The notes beneath the pieces were generated by a model, which saw nothing but the letters and a program-made list of their open reading frames with translations, searched no databases and was not told the DNA's origin. A program made the position numbers and the translations under genes. DNA of 64,000 bases from Planctomycetota bacterium (GTDB lineage Bacteria; Planctomycetota; Planctomycetia; Planctomycetales; Planctomycetaceae), in the NCBI GenBank assembly GCA_018242525.1, contig JAFEBS010000010.1, positions 262,155-326,154 on the forward strand, in the 5' to 3' direction. How positions within the stretch are numbered: position 1 is the first letter of the stretch; every line of letters begins with the position of its first letter. Shown here one piece after another: positions 25,227 to 34,960 of the stretch.

Positions 25227-27110
25227 TCAAACCAAGCCTTGTTGTTTGCGACGAAGTTGACTGAACAGGTTGCGGTAAGGCCGGGCGGGATCTTTGGTCA
25301 CGTTCGTGGATGGTGATTCAATGCGGGAGGCGGAGTTTGATTCCGCCGGCAGATCGCTGCCAAATTCGACCGTGGAAGATTCGCTCGCTAAGTCTTCTGT
25401 CGAATCTGTTCGTACCAGCGACTGTAGCTCTTTGCAGGCTCGGTTACCCTTGTGGATTTCGCTACTGATTTCGCCAGCCATCTGGCAAACCGCCATTCCC
25501 AACTCGACCTCCAGCGAATCCCATTCATCATCGTTGCCAGCGGTGGTGGCAATCGTCTCAGCGGCAGAAGACTCGATGTCGGCACCAAACTCGAGGCTGC
25601 TCGAATCCCAACCGGGGTTCTCGGTGACTTCTGGCAGGCAATCATCCAGACGGGCACACACGGCGTCGAATCCGTCGTCAGACGACTGCTGTGATTCAAC
25701 AGCGGCTTCTGCCGGATCACAAGTGCTACTAGCGGGAATCTCGTCTGAAACCACAACTTCGTTGCGAACCTGGTCAAGTGAGCCGGTGTCCACTTCGCTC
25801 ACCGCAGCCGCGCTTTCGATGGGAGCGGGGACTGTCGGTACTGGAAATCCGCCGTCAATGGCGGCGTACCGATCCCATACGATCTCTTCTTCCACATCGC
25901 CGTGACGCGTGATTAATGTCGGATCACAAATAGTCCGCCGGGTCGAGATCATCGTTTGTTTGACGACGGCCTGAGGAGTATCTGCGACCATGTTTGACAC
26001 TGCATTAGGTTGATCAACACTGGCTGGTCCCTCAACGTCGTGGACGGACTGTGGCGGGTCGGCATTGAAATCGACGAATTCCGCGATTTCTTCTTCGAGA
26101 TCCACATCCCTGTCGATCCGTTCGTCGGTCGTTGAGTACGTCAGTGGCAGATCCGCACCGAATTCGACGGATTCATACGATCCCGCGGCTGAACTGGTGT
26201 TCGCAGATGTCGACGGAAGCGATGACGCAATCGGGTCGAATCCTTCGACCGACCTTGTCTGGGCGGTGTCGTCGGACAGCAGGCTTTCGTTCCAATGCAG
26301 GGGCAGTTGACGCAAGTCTTGCAGCGCCTCGCGAATGGTATCGGCAGTCACTGGCTTTTGTTCCGCGACATACGCCAGCAACAGGGCGTGGTCACACAGT
26401 TGATTGATGCAGCGTGGCACACCCTCGCTGGCTCGATAAACCAGTTCCAGCGCTTCGGGCGTAAAGATTTCGGCGGTCCGGCCGCCAGCCCACGTAATCC
26501 GGTAGTCAATGTAATCGAGTGCCCCGGCACGATCGAAGGAGTCCAGGCAAACATGGGCACGAATGCGCTGATTCAAGGCTTCCAGGCCCGGCCGGGCGAG
26601 CGTTTCTTCCAATCCTGGCTGGCCCACCAGGACCAACCGTACCAAGGGACGTCCCTGCTCGGCCAGATCGGACAGGATCCGCAGTTCTTCCAGCAGGTCT
26701 TCATTGAGCATGTGTGCTTCGTCGCAGACCAGGACGAGTGCTTCCCGATGGGGGTTCAAGGCACGAATGGCAGGGACCAGTTCCAGTCGCAATTCCTGCT
26801 CGTCGTGGCGACGGTACGCATGATTCAGGTCGGCCAGGACGGTTTGGAGCAGAGCGCGGCGGGTCAGGAAGCTGGCATGTCGCAGCAGGACAACCTGAAA
26901 CCGATTTTCCAATTCCACGCGCAACCGCTCGCACAGCAGTGTCTTGCCGGTTCCCGCAGGAGCGGAAACCACGGCGGCGCCCTGACCCTGTTCGACGCAA
27001 ACCACCAACTCATCCAGTGCCGCCTGAATGGAACCGGCCAACAGAAAGCAGCGGGGATCCGGAGTGGCGGCGAAGGGCCGTCGTTTTAACAAAAACTGAG
27101 ACTCATACAT
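25227..27110 (-). CDS. ExeA/GspA-type AAA ATPase with long disordered acidic tail
   Basis: 627 residues from MYESQFLLKRRPFAATPDPR, the usual ExeA-family beginning, with CAGGAAG upstream. ATPase motifs: Walker A SAPAGTGKTLL about 42-52, Walker B LVLVCDEAHML about 120, then sensor-like LVRLVLVGQPGLEE and the C-terminal 'RCINQLCDHALLLAY'. ExeA/GspA proteins use ATP to help place secretin or type II secretion complexes, and related ones serve as transposition or pilus ATPases. Residues about 270-600 are acidic, Ser/Thr/Ala-rich and look disordered. They carry the repeated motif S-V/L/T-E-F-G-A/S-D-L/I three times (nucleotides about 26144-26180, 25571-25605 and 25351-25380). The end is a basic patch, NLFSQLRRKQQG. 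Confidence 0.85.
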   Translation of the reverse strand: MYESQFLLKRRPFAATPDPRCFLLAGSIQAALDELVVCVEQGQGAAVVSAPAGTGKTLLCERLRVELENRFQVVLLRHASFLTRRALLQTVLADLNHAYRRHDEQELRLELVPAIRALNPHREALVLVCDEAHMLNEDLLEELRILSDLAEQGRPLVRLVLVGQPGLEETLARPGLEALNQRIRAHVCLDSFDRAGALDYIDYRITWAGGRTAEIFTPEALELVYRASEGVPRCINQLCDHALLLAYVAEQKPVTADTIREALQDLRQLPLHWNESLLSDDTAQTRSVEGFDPIASSLPSTSANTSSAAGSYESVEFGADLPLTYSTTDERIDRDVDLEEEIAEFVDFNADPPQSVHDVEGPASVDQPNAVSNMVADTPQAVVKQTMISTRRTICDPTLITRHGDVEEEIVWDRYAAIDGGFPVPTVPAPIESAAAVSEVDTGSLDQVRNEVVVSDEIPASSTCDPAEAAVESQQSSDDGFDAVCARLDDCLPEVTENPGWDSSSLEFGADIESSAAETIATTAGNDDEWDSLEVELGMAVCQMAGEISSEIHKGNRACKELQSLVRTDSTEDLASESSTVEFGSDLPAESNSASRIESPSTNVTKDPARPYRNLFSQLRRKQQGLV

Positions 27111-27600
27111 GGAATAAAGCTTCCTGCAAAACCTGGCAGTCGGGGTCTCGGATCGGCGTTGCCCTATCCAACGGGGGGGCAACGGAATGAGTTCCCATGC
27201 GGGGGGCTGACCCTCACCTGTGATCGATCCCATACCGTCCGTGACTTGAACACAATCGATACCTTCGACACCGCAGGAGCGACCGGAAATGTTTGCCGAC
27301 CGAAAGTACCGAATCGTAAAGCCCGGTTGACTTTGCGGATCGCGAAATCTTTGCCAGATTCGGCGATGGTGTGGGCTCGTTACGACTTCGGAAACCACTC
27401 GCTGCTGAAGGAGATATCGCACGGGAGGCCGGAAAGTCGGGATCCAACAGGGAACAACCCTGAGATTTTGAGCAGGGTTGGTTGAGACCGCCGTTTGGCT
27501 GAAGGTGGCCCGGCGTTTTGCGACGGGCAGGAAAACGTGTAGAATAACTCCCTCTGTCGCGGTATCGGGCCGCGGAATCCACAGGTCTGTGAGAAGGTCA
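27111..27600. other. 490-base divergent promoter region
   Basis: It lies between the ExeA-like gene (minus) and phoH (plus). No short ORF looks coding; two longer in-frame extensions of the neighbours cross it but are not family-like. It contains the candidate phoH promoter at 27518-27545. Confidence 0.5.
27518..27545 (+). promoter_or_regulatory. candidate sigma70-type promoter for the phoH operon
   Basis: TTGCGA (27518-27523), a 16-base spacer, then TAGAAT (27540-27545), with the start codon 56 bases beyond. The leader would contain GAGAAGG just before phoH. Confidence 0.45.
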
Positions 27601-28707
27601 ATGTCCGAAGGACGAGTTCAATTCCGTAGTCATGATGATGTTCGGAGTCTGTTTGGGACTCGCGACAAGAATCTTCGTCGTTTGCGCGACGTGCTGCACA
27701 TTGATGTTGTGCTGCGTGGCGACGAGTTGCATTTGCACGGCGAACAGGCGCAGGTTGCCCTGGGGACGAAAGTCTTCGCGGAACTGAGGTCCATCATTGA
27801 GCGAACTGGGTATCTGGAAGATGAGGATCTGGAACGGGCACTGGGACGGACCCTGATTTCCGATCCTGCCGCCGCCGATGACGCGATCGACGTCTTTCAC
27901 AAGGCGCGTAAGATTCGCCCCATGGGTGCCGGTCAGCGAGCCTACGTGAAGGCAATTCGCGAGCATGATTTGGTGATCTGCGCGGGGCCGGCCGGATCTG
28001 GCAAGACATATCTGGCCGTTGCCATGGCGGTTAACGCTTTGCGGCTGGAGCAGGTCCGCAAAATCGTCCTGGTCCGACCTGCAGTCGAAGCGGGCGAGCG
28101 ACTCGGGTTTCTGCCCGGCGACATGCTGGCCAAGGTCAATCCGTACCTGCGTCCACTTTTGGATGCGTTGGGCGATATTCTCGACTTTGAACAGGTTCAG
28201 CGGTACTTGGACAAGGACGTGATTGAAATTATTCCGCTGGCGTTCATGCGCGGACGAACGCTGAACAACACATTCATGATTCTGGATGAAGCCCAAAATA
28301 CGACTGTCACGCAAATGATGATGTTTCTGACACGCATGGGGCATCACTCCAAGATCGTTGTGACGGGCGATGCTACCCAGACCGATCTGCCGGACAAGAT
28401 TGACAGTGGGTTGGTGGACGCCCTGAATCGTCTGAGTCACGTTTCCGGAGTCGCCTCGGTGGAACTCAGTGGCGAAGATATTGTGCGTCACCCGCTCGTA
28501 CGGCGGATCGTGGCGGCATACGATTCGGATCGGCCCGAGCGGAGCAATGGCACCAGAAGTCGTGCAGATCGACGGGCGTCGCCGGCCGCGTCTCCCAATG
28601 AATCAGGCAGCGTTGAGAGTTCAACCGAGTCAAATCCCGAACCCGTTGAGGAATCCGCTGGCGATCAGGTCATCACCAGACCAGCTTCGGATCAAAGTCC
28701 ACGCTGA
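27601..28707 (+). CDS. phoH: PhoH-like ATPase
   Basis: 368 residues; the start MSEGRVQFRSHDD follows GAGAAGG. The N-terminus (1-95) is a KH-like RNA-binding domain, and the ATPase domain has Walker A AGPAGSGKTYLAVAMAV about 125 and Walker B FMILDEAQNTT about 225, with VTGDATQTDLP after it. PhoH-like proteins are conserved ATPases linked to RNA handling, nearly always beside ybeY, as here. The last 50 residues are Ser/Pro/Glu-rich and poorly conserved. First gene of the phoH - 7TM-HD - ybeY - CBS cluster. Confidence 0.93.
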   Translation: MSEGRVQFRSHDDVRSLFGTRDKNLRRLRDVLHIDVVLRGDELHLHGEQAQVALGTKVFAELRSIIERTGYLEDEDLERALGRTLISDPAAADDAIDVFHKARKIRPMGAGQRAYVKAIREHDLVICAGPAGSGKTYLAVAMAVNALRLEQVRKIVLVRPAVEAGERLGFLPGDMLAKVNPYLRPLLDALGDILDFEQVQRYLDKDVIEIIPLAFMRGRTLNNTFMILDEAQNTTVTQMMMFLTRMGHHSKIVVTGDATQTDLPDKIDSGLVDALNRLSHVSGVASVELSGEDIVRHPLVRRIVAAYDSDRPERSNGTRSRADRRASPAASPNESGSVESSTESNPEPVEESAGDQVITRPASDQSPR

Positions 28708-28818
28708 TTCCAGCGTGATTGGATACCAAACATGCCGTTGAGTTTCTCAGGAGACGTGGCGCAAGACAATGTGCCATACAGACTTTGGACTGTCCTCGGA
28801 AGCGGGCAGGGCTGATCC

Positions 28819-31146
28819 ATGGGATTCTTTGTCACCCGCAAGACCAGAACCACTCGGACGGTCAGTCTCAAGACTGGCACGTGGGCGGCGCGCCTGGGGG
28901 GACGACTCTCACATGGCGATGTCGCGCTGCGTCTGGCTATTTGTCTCTCATTCCTGATCGTCCTGGTCCTGGGAATCGCCGGATGGCGGTCGCCATTCCC
29001 GCATCGCCTGGGTGATGACGCTCCCAACGGGATTCTGGCACAAATTGACTTCGATCGGGTCAACTTGCGAAAGACAGACCTCGCCCGGCTTGAGCGGGAA
29101 AATCGAGTCCCTCCGGTCTTCCGCAATTCGGTGGACGGCACTGAAAAGCTGCAGAATCTCTCATCGGAGCTGCGCACGCACTTGCAGGAAATTGCCAAGA
29201 TCAACAGCTTCAAGGAATTGTCGGCAGACACCCGGTCGGCGTTCGGATGGCTGGGGGGCGGAGTGGGAACTCCCCTCGAAGATGTTCCCGCCCCCGACGC
29301 ACTGGCCGCCTGGAAGCAGTTGCGTGATTCGCTCGGACCCGTCAAAACGGCCGAAGACAAAATTGAAGTTTTGATCGGTGAATTCAACCAGTTTACCGCT
29401 CCGCTCCGTCGTTCCGGGATCCTGGACCCGGCTGAAATCGCCCGCAAGGAATTACGCCTGGAAGCAGACATCTCGGTCGTTTCCAAAGAAGACGAAGATC
29501 AGATTCAAGCGTTCAAGGTGGCAGACTTGCTGCTGAACGAAATGTTGAAGGCGACGGGAAACCTGGGTGGACAATGGAAGTTTTATACGGAGTTAAAACC
29601 CCGTCAAGCCGTACTGGAACGCTGGCTGCAAAACCGGGTCGTTCCCACCTTGAAATTTGACGATGTGGCCACCAACCAGAAAGTCAACGAAGAACGGCTG
29701 AAGACACCACTCGTACGCGACGTTTACAAACGCGGAGCCCTGCTCGTCGCGCCGGGGACGGTCCTGGACGAGGAAACCCTTGAGATTCTGAAGGCACAAT
29801 ACGACGCCACCGAAAGCCAGGTTCCTTATTTTGAACGGGGCGTCCGCCTGCTGACCGTGCTGGCCCTGCTGATCGTGCTGTGGGGAATGAATGGGTATCA
29901 CTTGATTCGCAATGAATCACGCCTGGCGACAAACGTGGGGCGACTGACGGTTTATCTGGCCGCGGTCACCGTGACTACAGTCCTGGGACGATGGCTGTCA
30001 TTTGACCCCTGGCGTGCTGAGGCGGTGCCAATCCTGTGTGTCGTCATGATCCTGGCCATCGCCTACAATCAAGTTCTGGCGGCGTTGACGGGATTCTCGA
30101 TGACGTTGATCGTGACGTTGGCGAATGGTCGCAGCGTGGGCGAGTTTGTCGTCCTGATGAGTGCTGTCGCAGCCTCAATCGTGCCGCTCAATCAGGTCTC
30201 CAACCGGATGAAGCTGGTCAAGGTCGGCTTTTGGGCTGCGGTCGCGTATTTCCTGGTGACCTGGGGAGTCAATATTGTCGAAAGCCAGCAATTGGGCCGT
30301 CTGTGGACGGACCGAAACCTGCTCACCACCAGCTTGCAGGGAGCCGGATGGAGTTTCCTGACCGGGTTCCTGGTTTCTGGCGGACTGCCGTTTATCGAAA
30401 AACTGTTCGGTGTGGTGACGGACATCAGCCTGCTGGAACTGAGCGACGTGTCGCACCCGCTGCTGCAGGAACTGGTCCAGCGAGCTCCCGGGACGTATAG
30501 TCACTCCAACGGTGTGGCGACAATCGCAGAAACCGCCGCCGATGCCATCGGGGCCAACGGATTGTTGTGTCGCGTCGGGGCCTATTACCACGATGTCGGC
30601 AAGATGCTCAAGCCCCAGTATTTCGTTGAAAACATGGTCGCCGGCCAGGTCAGCCGTCACGAATCCCTGAACCCCGCGATGAGCGCGCTGGTGATCATCG
30701 GACATGTCAAAGATGGCGCGGAACTGGCCCGTCAGCACAACATCCCTGAACCGCTGATTGACTTCATCGAACAGCATCACGGCACAACACTGGTGGAATA
30801 CTTCTTCCACGCCGCCACAAAGCAGGCGGAAAGCAAGCCGGATCATCGTTTTGAAGTCCAGGAATCGACGTATCGATATCCCGGTCCCAGGCCGCAATCG
30901 CGCGAAGCCGCCGTCCTGATGGTCGCCGATGCCGTGGAAGGGGCCAGCCGGACACTGGCGGAGCCGACCCCCAGACGGATTGAAACGCTGGTTCACGAAA
31001 TTGCCATGAAACGGTTGTTGGATGGCCAGTTCGACGAGTGTTCCCTGACCCTGGGTGAACTGGCAGTTGTGGAAGATTCCCTGACAAAATCACTGATTGG
31101 TATTCACCACGGTCGAATCAAGTATCCTGAACAAAAGACCGCGTAA
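28819..31146 (+). CDS. 7TM-HD (PgpH/YqfF-type) cyclic-dinucleotide phosphodiesterase
   Basis: 775 residues. One TM at about 36-54 is followed by an extracytoplasmic domain (about 60-335), then seven TM segments (about 340-525) and a cytoplasmic HD domain (about 545-750). HD ligands are seen in GTYSHSNGVATIAE, GAYYHDVGKMLKP (the HD pair) and IEQHHGTTLVEYFFHAA. In Firmicutes PgpH hydrolyses c-di-AMP; the same activity here is inferred from family. The outer domain probably senses an unknown ligand. It is 111 bases after phoH and 17 bases before ybeY, which fits one operon. Confidence 0.92.
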   Translation: MGFFVTRKTRTTRTVSLKTGTWAARLGGRLSHGDVALRLAICLSFLIVLVLGIAGWRSPFPHRLGDDAPNGILAQIDFDRVNLRKTDLARLERENRVPPVFRNSVDGTEKLQNLSSELRTHLQEIAKINSFKELSADTRSAFGWLGGGVGTPLEDVPAPDALAAWKQLRDSLGPVKTAEDKIEVLIGEFNQFTAPLRRSGILDPAEIARKELRLEADISVVSKEDEDQIQAFKVADLLLNEMLKATGNLGGQWKFYTELKPRQAVLERWLQNRVVPTLKFDDVATNQKVNEERLKTPLVRDVYKRGALLVAPGTVLDEETLEILKAQYDATESQVPYFERGVRLLTVLALLIVLWGMNGYHLIRNESRLATNVGRLTVYLAAVTVTTVLGRWLSFDPWRAEAVPILCVVMILAIAYNQVLAALTGFSMTLIVTLANGRSVGEFVVLMSAVAASIVPLNQVSNRMKLVKVGFWAAVAYFLVTWGVNIVESQQLGRLWTDRNLLTTSLQGAGWSFLTGFLVSGGLPFIEKLFGVVTDISLLELSDVSHPLLQELVQRAPGTYSHSNGVATIAETAADAIGANGLLCRVGAYYHDVGKMLKPQYFVENMVAGQVSRHESLNPAMSALVIIGHVKDGAELARQHNIPEPLIDFIEQHHGTTLVEYFFHAATKQAESKPDHRFEVQESTYRYPGPRPQSREAAVLMVADAVEGASRTLAEPTPRRIETLVHEIAMKRLLDGQFDECSLTLGELAVVEDSLTKSLIGIHHGRIKYPEQKTA

Positions 31147-31163
31147 CGTCCCTGTCATCACTC

Positions 31164-31625
31164 ATGTCCAGATTTGAGATCGACATTACCGACCAGCAGC
31201 GTCACCTGCCCGTTCCGAAAGAACGGTTGCGGGACGTCATCCAGCGCGTTCTGGTTGAAGAGCGAATCTCGTCGGCACAAATCAGCCTGGCGTTGGTCGA
31301 TGATGCCGGGATCCACCGGCTCAACCGGGAATTCCTGCAGCACGATTACCCGACCGATGTCATCAGCTTCCTGCTGACGGAACCGGGTGATTTGTCTGAA
31401 CGGCATCTGGAAGGGGAGCTTGTGGTCAGTACGGAAACGGCCATTCGCGAGGCGGAATCGCACGGCTGGACGGCAGACGACGAATTGCTGCTGTATGTCG
31501 TCCATGGTCTGTTGCATCTGTGCGGCTACGATGACCTGACTGACGAAGCCCGTCCGGCGATGCGCGTTCGCGAACGCCAGATGCTGGCCTTGTGGCAACT
31601 TACCCCCACTGGATTGGAGGCTTGA
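31164..31625 (+). CDS. ybeY: endoribonuclease YbeY
   Basis: 153 residues. YbeY is a zinc-dependent RNase needed for 16S rRNA maturation and ribosome quality control in the cytoplasm. Evidence: LNREFLQHDYPTDVISF in the first half and the metal-site loop HGLLHLCGYDD near residue 115. The canonical third zinc ligand is His (GYDH); here it is Asp, which could still bind metal. The gene ends one base before the CBS-domain gene, whose Shine-Dalgarno GGAGG lies in its last codons. Confidence 0.94.
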   Translation: MSRFEIDITDQQRHLPVPKERLRDVIQRVLVEERISSAQISLALVDDAGIHRLNREFLQHDYPTDVISFLLTEPGDLSERHLEGELVVSTETAIREAESHGWTADDELLLYVVHGLLHLCGYDDLTDEARPAMRVRERQMLALWQLTPTGLEA

Positions 31626-31626
31626 C

Positions 31627-32943
31627 ATGCTGCTGCTTCCAGTCGTCATTTTTATCCTGCTTCTGCTGGCGTTCTGGAGTGCCCTGGGCTGCGATTCGCT
31701 GCGTGATTTCTCGTACAGTCGCCTGGAGGAATTGTGCGAGGCCAACGGGGTCCCCGACCGGTTTGGTAAGGTGTTGAAAGAGCAGGGGGCGGCGCTGCTG
31801 GTTCTGGAATTCGTGCTGACTTCCGTCACGCTGGCGTTATCGGGAATTATCTGCGTCTGGATCGGCTGGCCGATCGTGGCCGATGGGCAGATGACCCAGC
31901 GGATTGGCTGGACGTTTATCCTGCAATATGCCACGTTTGCGCTGCTGACGTTTTTCTTCGCAGACGTTCTGCCGTGGACGATCGCCCGCGTCGCGGCCGA
32001 GCGATTCCTGTATCGCTGGTGGCCGGTGATCGAACTGCTGCAGACCCTGCTGAAGCCCGGATTGTGGATTGCCAACCAACTGGATCGCTACGCTCATCGC
32101 ATTGCCGGTCGTGCCAAGCCGGACGAAGACGATGCCTCAGTCCTGGAACAGGACATCCGCTCCGTGGTCGAAGAGGGGGAACGGGAAGGAGTGCTGCAGC
32201 AGGGGTCCACGGTCATGATCCAGCGGGTGATGGAACTGCAGGATGAAGACGTCGGCGCCATCATGACCCCGCGTACGGACATGCATTGCGTTCCGGCCGA
32301 TTGCACGCTGGAAGAAGCCCGTAAAATCCTGATTGAATCCGGACATTCGCGGATGCCGGTTATTGGGGATTCGACCGACGATGTCCTGGGAATCCTCTAC
32401 GCCAAAGATCTGCTGAAGGCCCTGGAACCGCATCGAACGGGCGAACCGATCGCCGTGTTGCGGGACATCATCCGCGACCCCGTCTATGTTCCCCTGACCA
32501 TTCGAATTCCGGCCATGCTGGAACTGATGAAACGTCAAAAGATCCATATCGCGATGGTCCACGACGAATACGGCGGTGTTGCGGGCCTGGTAACGATGGA
32601 AGACATTCTGGAAGAAATCGTCGGCGAAATCGCCGACGAATATGACGAGGAACAGGCTGGGGACGAAATCCAGACTGAAGCGGGCGTCGTGGAAATTGAA
32701 GCTCGCGTGCGCCTGGATGAAATCAACCGTCAGTTCGACTTCGATCTGCCGGAAACCGACGACTTCGACACCGTTGGCGGGTTTGTGTTTTCGCAGTTCG
32801 GCCGGATCCCAACCGTCGGCGAAACTCTCGATTGGAACCAACTGCGATTCACCGTGCTGGAGGCCGACACCCGTCGGATCCAGCGTCTGAGGATCGAGCA
32901 ACTGGACGGAGTCGCATTGGCGCTGAAACCGCCTGCAGAATGA
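31627..32943 (+). CDS. CNNM/CorC-type membrane protein with CBS pair
   Basis: 438 residues. Residues 1-150 hold a DUF21-type membrane domain with four hydrophobic segments. Residues about 205-325 are a CBS pair, opening with IMTPRTDMHCVPADCTLEEA and including HSRMPVIGDSTDDVLGILYAKDLL and IAMVHDEYGGVAGLVTMEDI. A CorC/HlyC C-terminal domain follows at about 345-430 (TVGGFVFSQFGRIPTVGE). Family members transport or regulate Mg2+ or Co2+ at the inner membrane; 'haemolysin' names are historical. Last gene of the phoH operon, translationally coupled to ybeY. Confidence 0.92.
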   Translation: MLLLPVVIFILLLLAFWSALGCDSLRDFSYSRLEELCEANGVPDRFGKVLKEQGAALLVLEFVLTSVTLALSGIICVWIGWPIVADGQMTQRIGWTFILQYATFALLTFFFADVLPWTIARVAAERFLYRWWPVIELLQTLLKPGLWIANQLDRYAHRIAGRAKPDEDDASVLEQDIRSVVEEGEREGVLQQGSTVMIQRVMELQDEDVGAIMTPRTDMHCVPADCTLEEARKILIESGHSRMPVIGDSTDDVLGILYAKDLLKALEPHRTGEPIAVLRDIIRDPVYVPLTIRIPAMLELMKRQKIHIAMVHDEYGGVAGLVTMEDILEEIVGEIADEYDEEQAGDEIQTEAGVVEIEARVRLDEINRQFDFDLPETDDFDTVGGFVFSQFGRIPTVGETLDWNQLRFTVLEADTRRIQRLRIEQLDGVALALKPPAE

Positions 32944-33025
32944 TTGTGACTTCGTCAAACTCCTGAGCCCGCATGCTGACGACGGGTTGCGGCGACATCG
33001 GGTGCTTCCGGGACCACAGGCAGGT

Positions 33026-34063
33026 TCATTTGGTTCCGGTCAAAACCCCGCAATGCACCAGAGTCGGCAGGATTTGACTTGGAGTCAGACCCGCTGTTGT
33101 CAGCCACTCTCGGTATTCGCGGCCGCTGTAGGCCCGGCCTTCCGTCAACGAGAACAACGAGGCGGAATAGAGTGCCACGGGCAAAGGTCCGTCGAGTTCA
33201 TCGTTCAGGAAGACATCGTGAATCAGCAGTCTTCCGTTGGCTGGCAGGGCCGCCGCGCATCGATCGACCAGCCGCTGGCATTCGGGCACGTCCCAGTCGT
33301 GCAAGACATTGGAAAGTAGAATTGCATCCGCAGGAGGCAGCGGATCTGTAAACATGTCTCCCGCGTGGCATTCCAGCCGATCGGCCACTCCGTAATGTAC
33401 CGCGAATTCTGCTGCAACTTTCAGTACTTCCGGGCGGTCAAAAACAATCGCCTTCAAGCCGGGATGTTTCCTCAGACAAGCGATGGAATAGATTCCTGTC
33501 CCACCGCCGACGTCCAGCAGCGTTTCGTTTCCAAACGGAATATGGTCGGCCAGTGTGGGTGCAACGTTCTTCGCCCGGCCAGCCAGCGCCAGTGTCAGTC
33601 GACGGGCCGACATCTCGGATTCCATCGCCGATTTCAGACCTTCGCGAAAAATGAAGGCGGCGCCGGGATCAGATTCCGCGGCCCGACCCTGATCATTCGT
33701 CCGCAACCGCTTCACCATTTCCAGGACTCCGGGGCTGCTGCCCGCCAACCCGACGTAGTCCCCGACATAAAACTCCCCGCCAGGGACAAGATGTTCCCTG
33801 GCCAGGGGACTCAATTGCATCCGCCCGGCAGAATCGACTTCCACCAGTTTCATGGCCCGCATGGCTGTCATCAAAACGACAAATGCGCGCGGTGCCAGGT
33901 CCAGCCGGATTCGCAACGCCTCGGGCGTCAGTGGTTCGTCCGCAAGAATCTGAAACAGATGCAGATGTTCCACCGCCGCAGTCAGCAATTCCGTTCCGTA
34001 GCTCCCCCGAAACAGTTCAAAAATCGGAGTCGGGTCACGATCGGGACCGGGCAAGGCAGACAT
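33026..34063 (-). CDS. SAM-dependent O-methyltransferase (family 2)
   Basis: 345 residues with GAAGGTG before the start. The N-terminal 100 residues are the winged-helix dimerisation domain of plant-type O-methyltransferases (FELFRGSYGTELLTAAVEHL). SAM motif I is LLDVGGGTGIYSIACL about 172, followed by IVFDRPEVLKVA. The catalytic-base region is LLSNVLHDWDVPECQRLV, with His in HDW. The family methylates phenolic or hydroxyl groups of secondary metabolites, polyketides or hydroxyneurosporene-like carotenoids. Neighbours give no substrate hint. Confidence 0.88.
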   Translation of the reverse strand: MSALPGPDRDPTPIFELFRGSYGTELLTAAVEHLHLFQILADEPLTPEALRIRLDLAPRAFVVLMTAMRAMKLVEVDSAGRMQLSPLAREHLVPGGEFYVGDYVGLAGSSPGVLEMVKRLRTNDQGRAAESDPGAAFIFREGLKSAMESEMSARRLTLALAGRAKNVAPTLADHIPFGNETLLDVGGGTGIYSIACLRKHPGLKAIVFDRPEVLKVAAEFAVHYGVADRLECHAGDMFTDPLPPADAILLSNVLHDWDVPECQRLVDRCAAALPANGRLLIHDVFLNDELDGPLPVALYSASLFSLTEGRAYSGREYREWLTTAGLTPSQILPTLVHCGVLTGTK

Positions 34064-34092
34064 TGTGGCACCTTCAAAGATCTGGATGCGAA

Positions 34093-34569
34093 CTAAAATG
34101 GCTCGAATTCGTCACCGGTCGCCGGTGCGTCACTGCGAATCGGCACGATCATGTCCGCCTGCCACAGGTGTGACAGCTTTTGCACGATGTCGATGAACTT
34201 TTCAAAATCCAGGGGCTTCGTCAAAAACGCCTCGACGGACAACTCACTTCCGGCAAACGCATCGCCGTCGCCGGTCATCACGACGACAGGCAGATGTTGC
34301 AGGTCGGCGTCGGCACGAATCCGCGTCAGCAGTTCCAGCCCGTCCATTCCCGGAAGGTTCAGGTCCAGCAGCAGCAGATCGGGCCGCGGGGCATTCACGT
34401 ACTTGCCGGTGCGTTGCAGGAAGTCCCACGCCTCCACGCCGTCGGTCAACCACGTCAGCCGGTGTTGCAACTGCCCTTTGCGCAGTGCGTGAATGGCGAG
34501 CCGCGCAAACGTCAGGCTGTCTTCAACCAGCAGGATCTCCATCGGTCGACCGATGGTCTCATGCGTCAT
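34093..34569 (-). CDS. single-domain response regulator (Rcp1-like)
   Basis: 158 residues from MTHETIGRPMEILLVEDS, with CAGGGAG upstream. It is one receiver domain: acidic pair in LLVEDS, phosphoacceptor Asp in LLLLDLNLPGMDG, Thr in VVVMTGDGD and Lys in AFLTKPLDFEKF. The long 'GKYVNAPRPDLLLLDLNLP' loop is typical of Rcp-type regulators that work with bacteriophytochrome or hybrid kinases. It has no output domain. It is divergent from the hybrid kinase at 34961, a plausible partner. Confidence 0.92.
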   Translation of the reverse strand: MTHETIGRPMEILLVEDSLTFARLAIHALRKGQLQHRLTWLTDGVEAWDFLQRTGKYVNAPRPDLLLLDLNLPGMDGLELLTRIRADADLQHLPVVVMTGDGDAFAGSELSVEAFLTKPLDFEKFIDIVQKLSHLWQADMIVPIRSDAPATGDEFEPF

Positions 34570-34960
34570 GATGAACGACTCCCTGAAAGTTTGGCGGACG
34601 AAGCCATGGAACAAGCGCAATTTTTCCGAACCATCGGACTTAACGTTAGCATGAGAAAGGCGGAGGGCCAAGTGCAGCGGGATCAGGGACAGAAAGTCGA
34701 TTGCCGCGCGCTGCACGGCAATCCCATGCAGCCGAAGTCGTGAGACTACGGACGGTGGACGCAAACGTTCCGAAGTTCTCGTGAGCTCGTCCAATTGCGC
34801 CACAAATCAGCGGGCCTCCGTGTGGACACGTTGCTGCACGCGATGCTGAAGTTTTCCAAGAAGTTACATACGGAACGCATTGGTGGTTGATAGATTGCAA
34901 CGTTGTCGTAACGATCGTTGTGATGTCTGTCGAAAATGCTCACGTCAACGGGTGCGGACC

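Noticed and set aside
27598..28491. 297-codon minus-strand ORF over phoH
   Set aside because: Antisense shadow of a clear PhoH ATPase.
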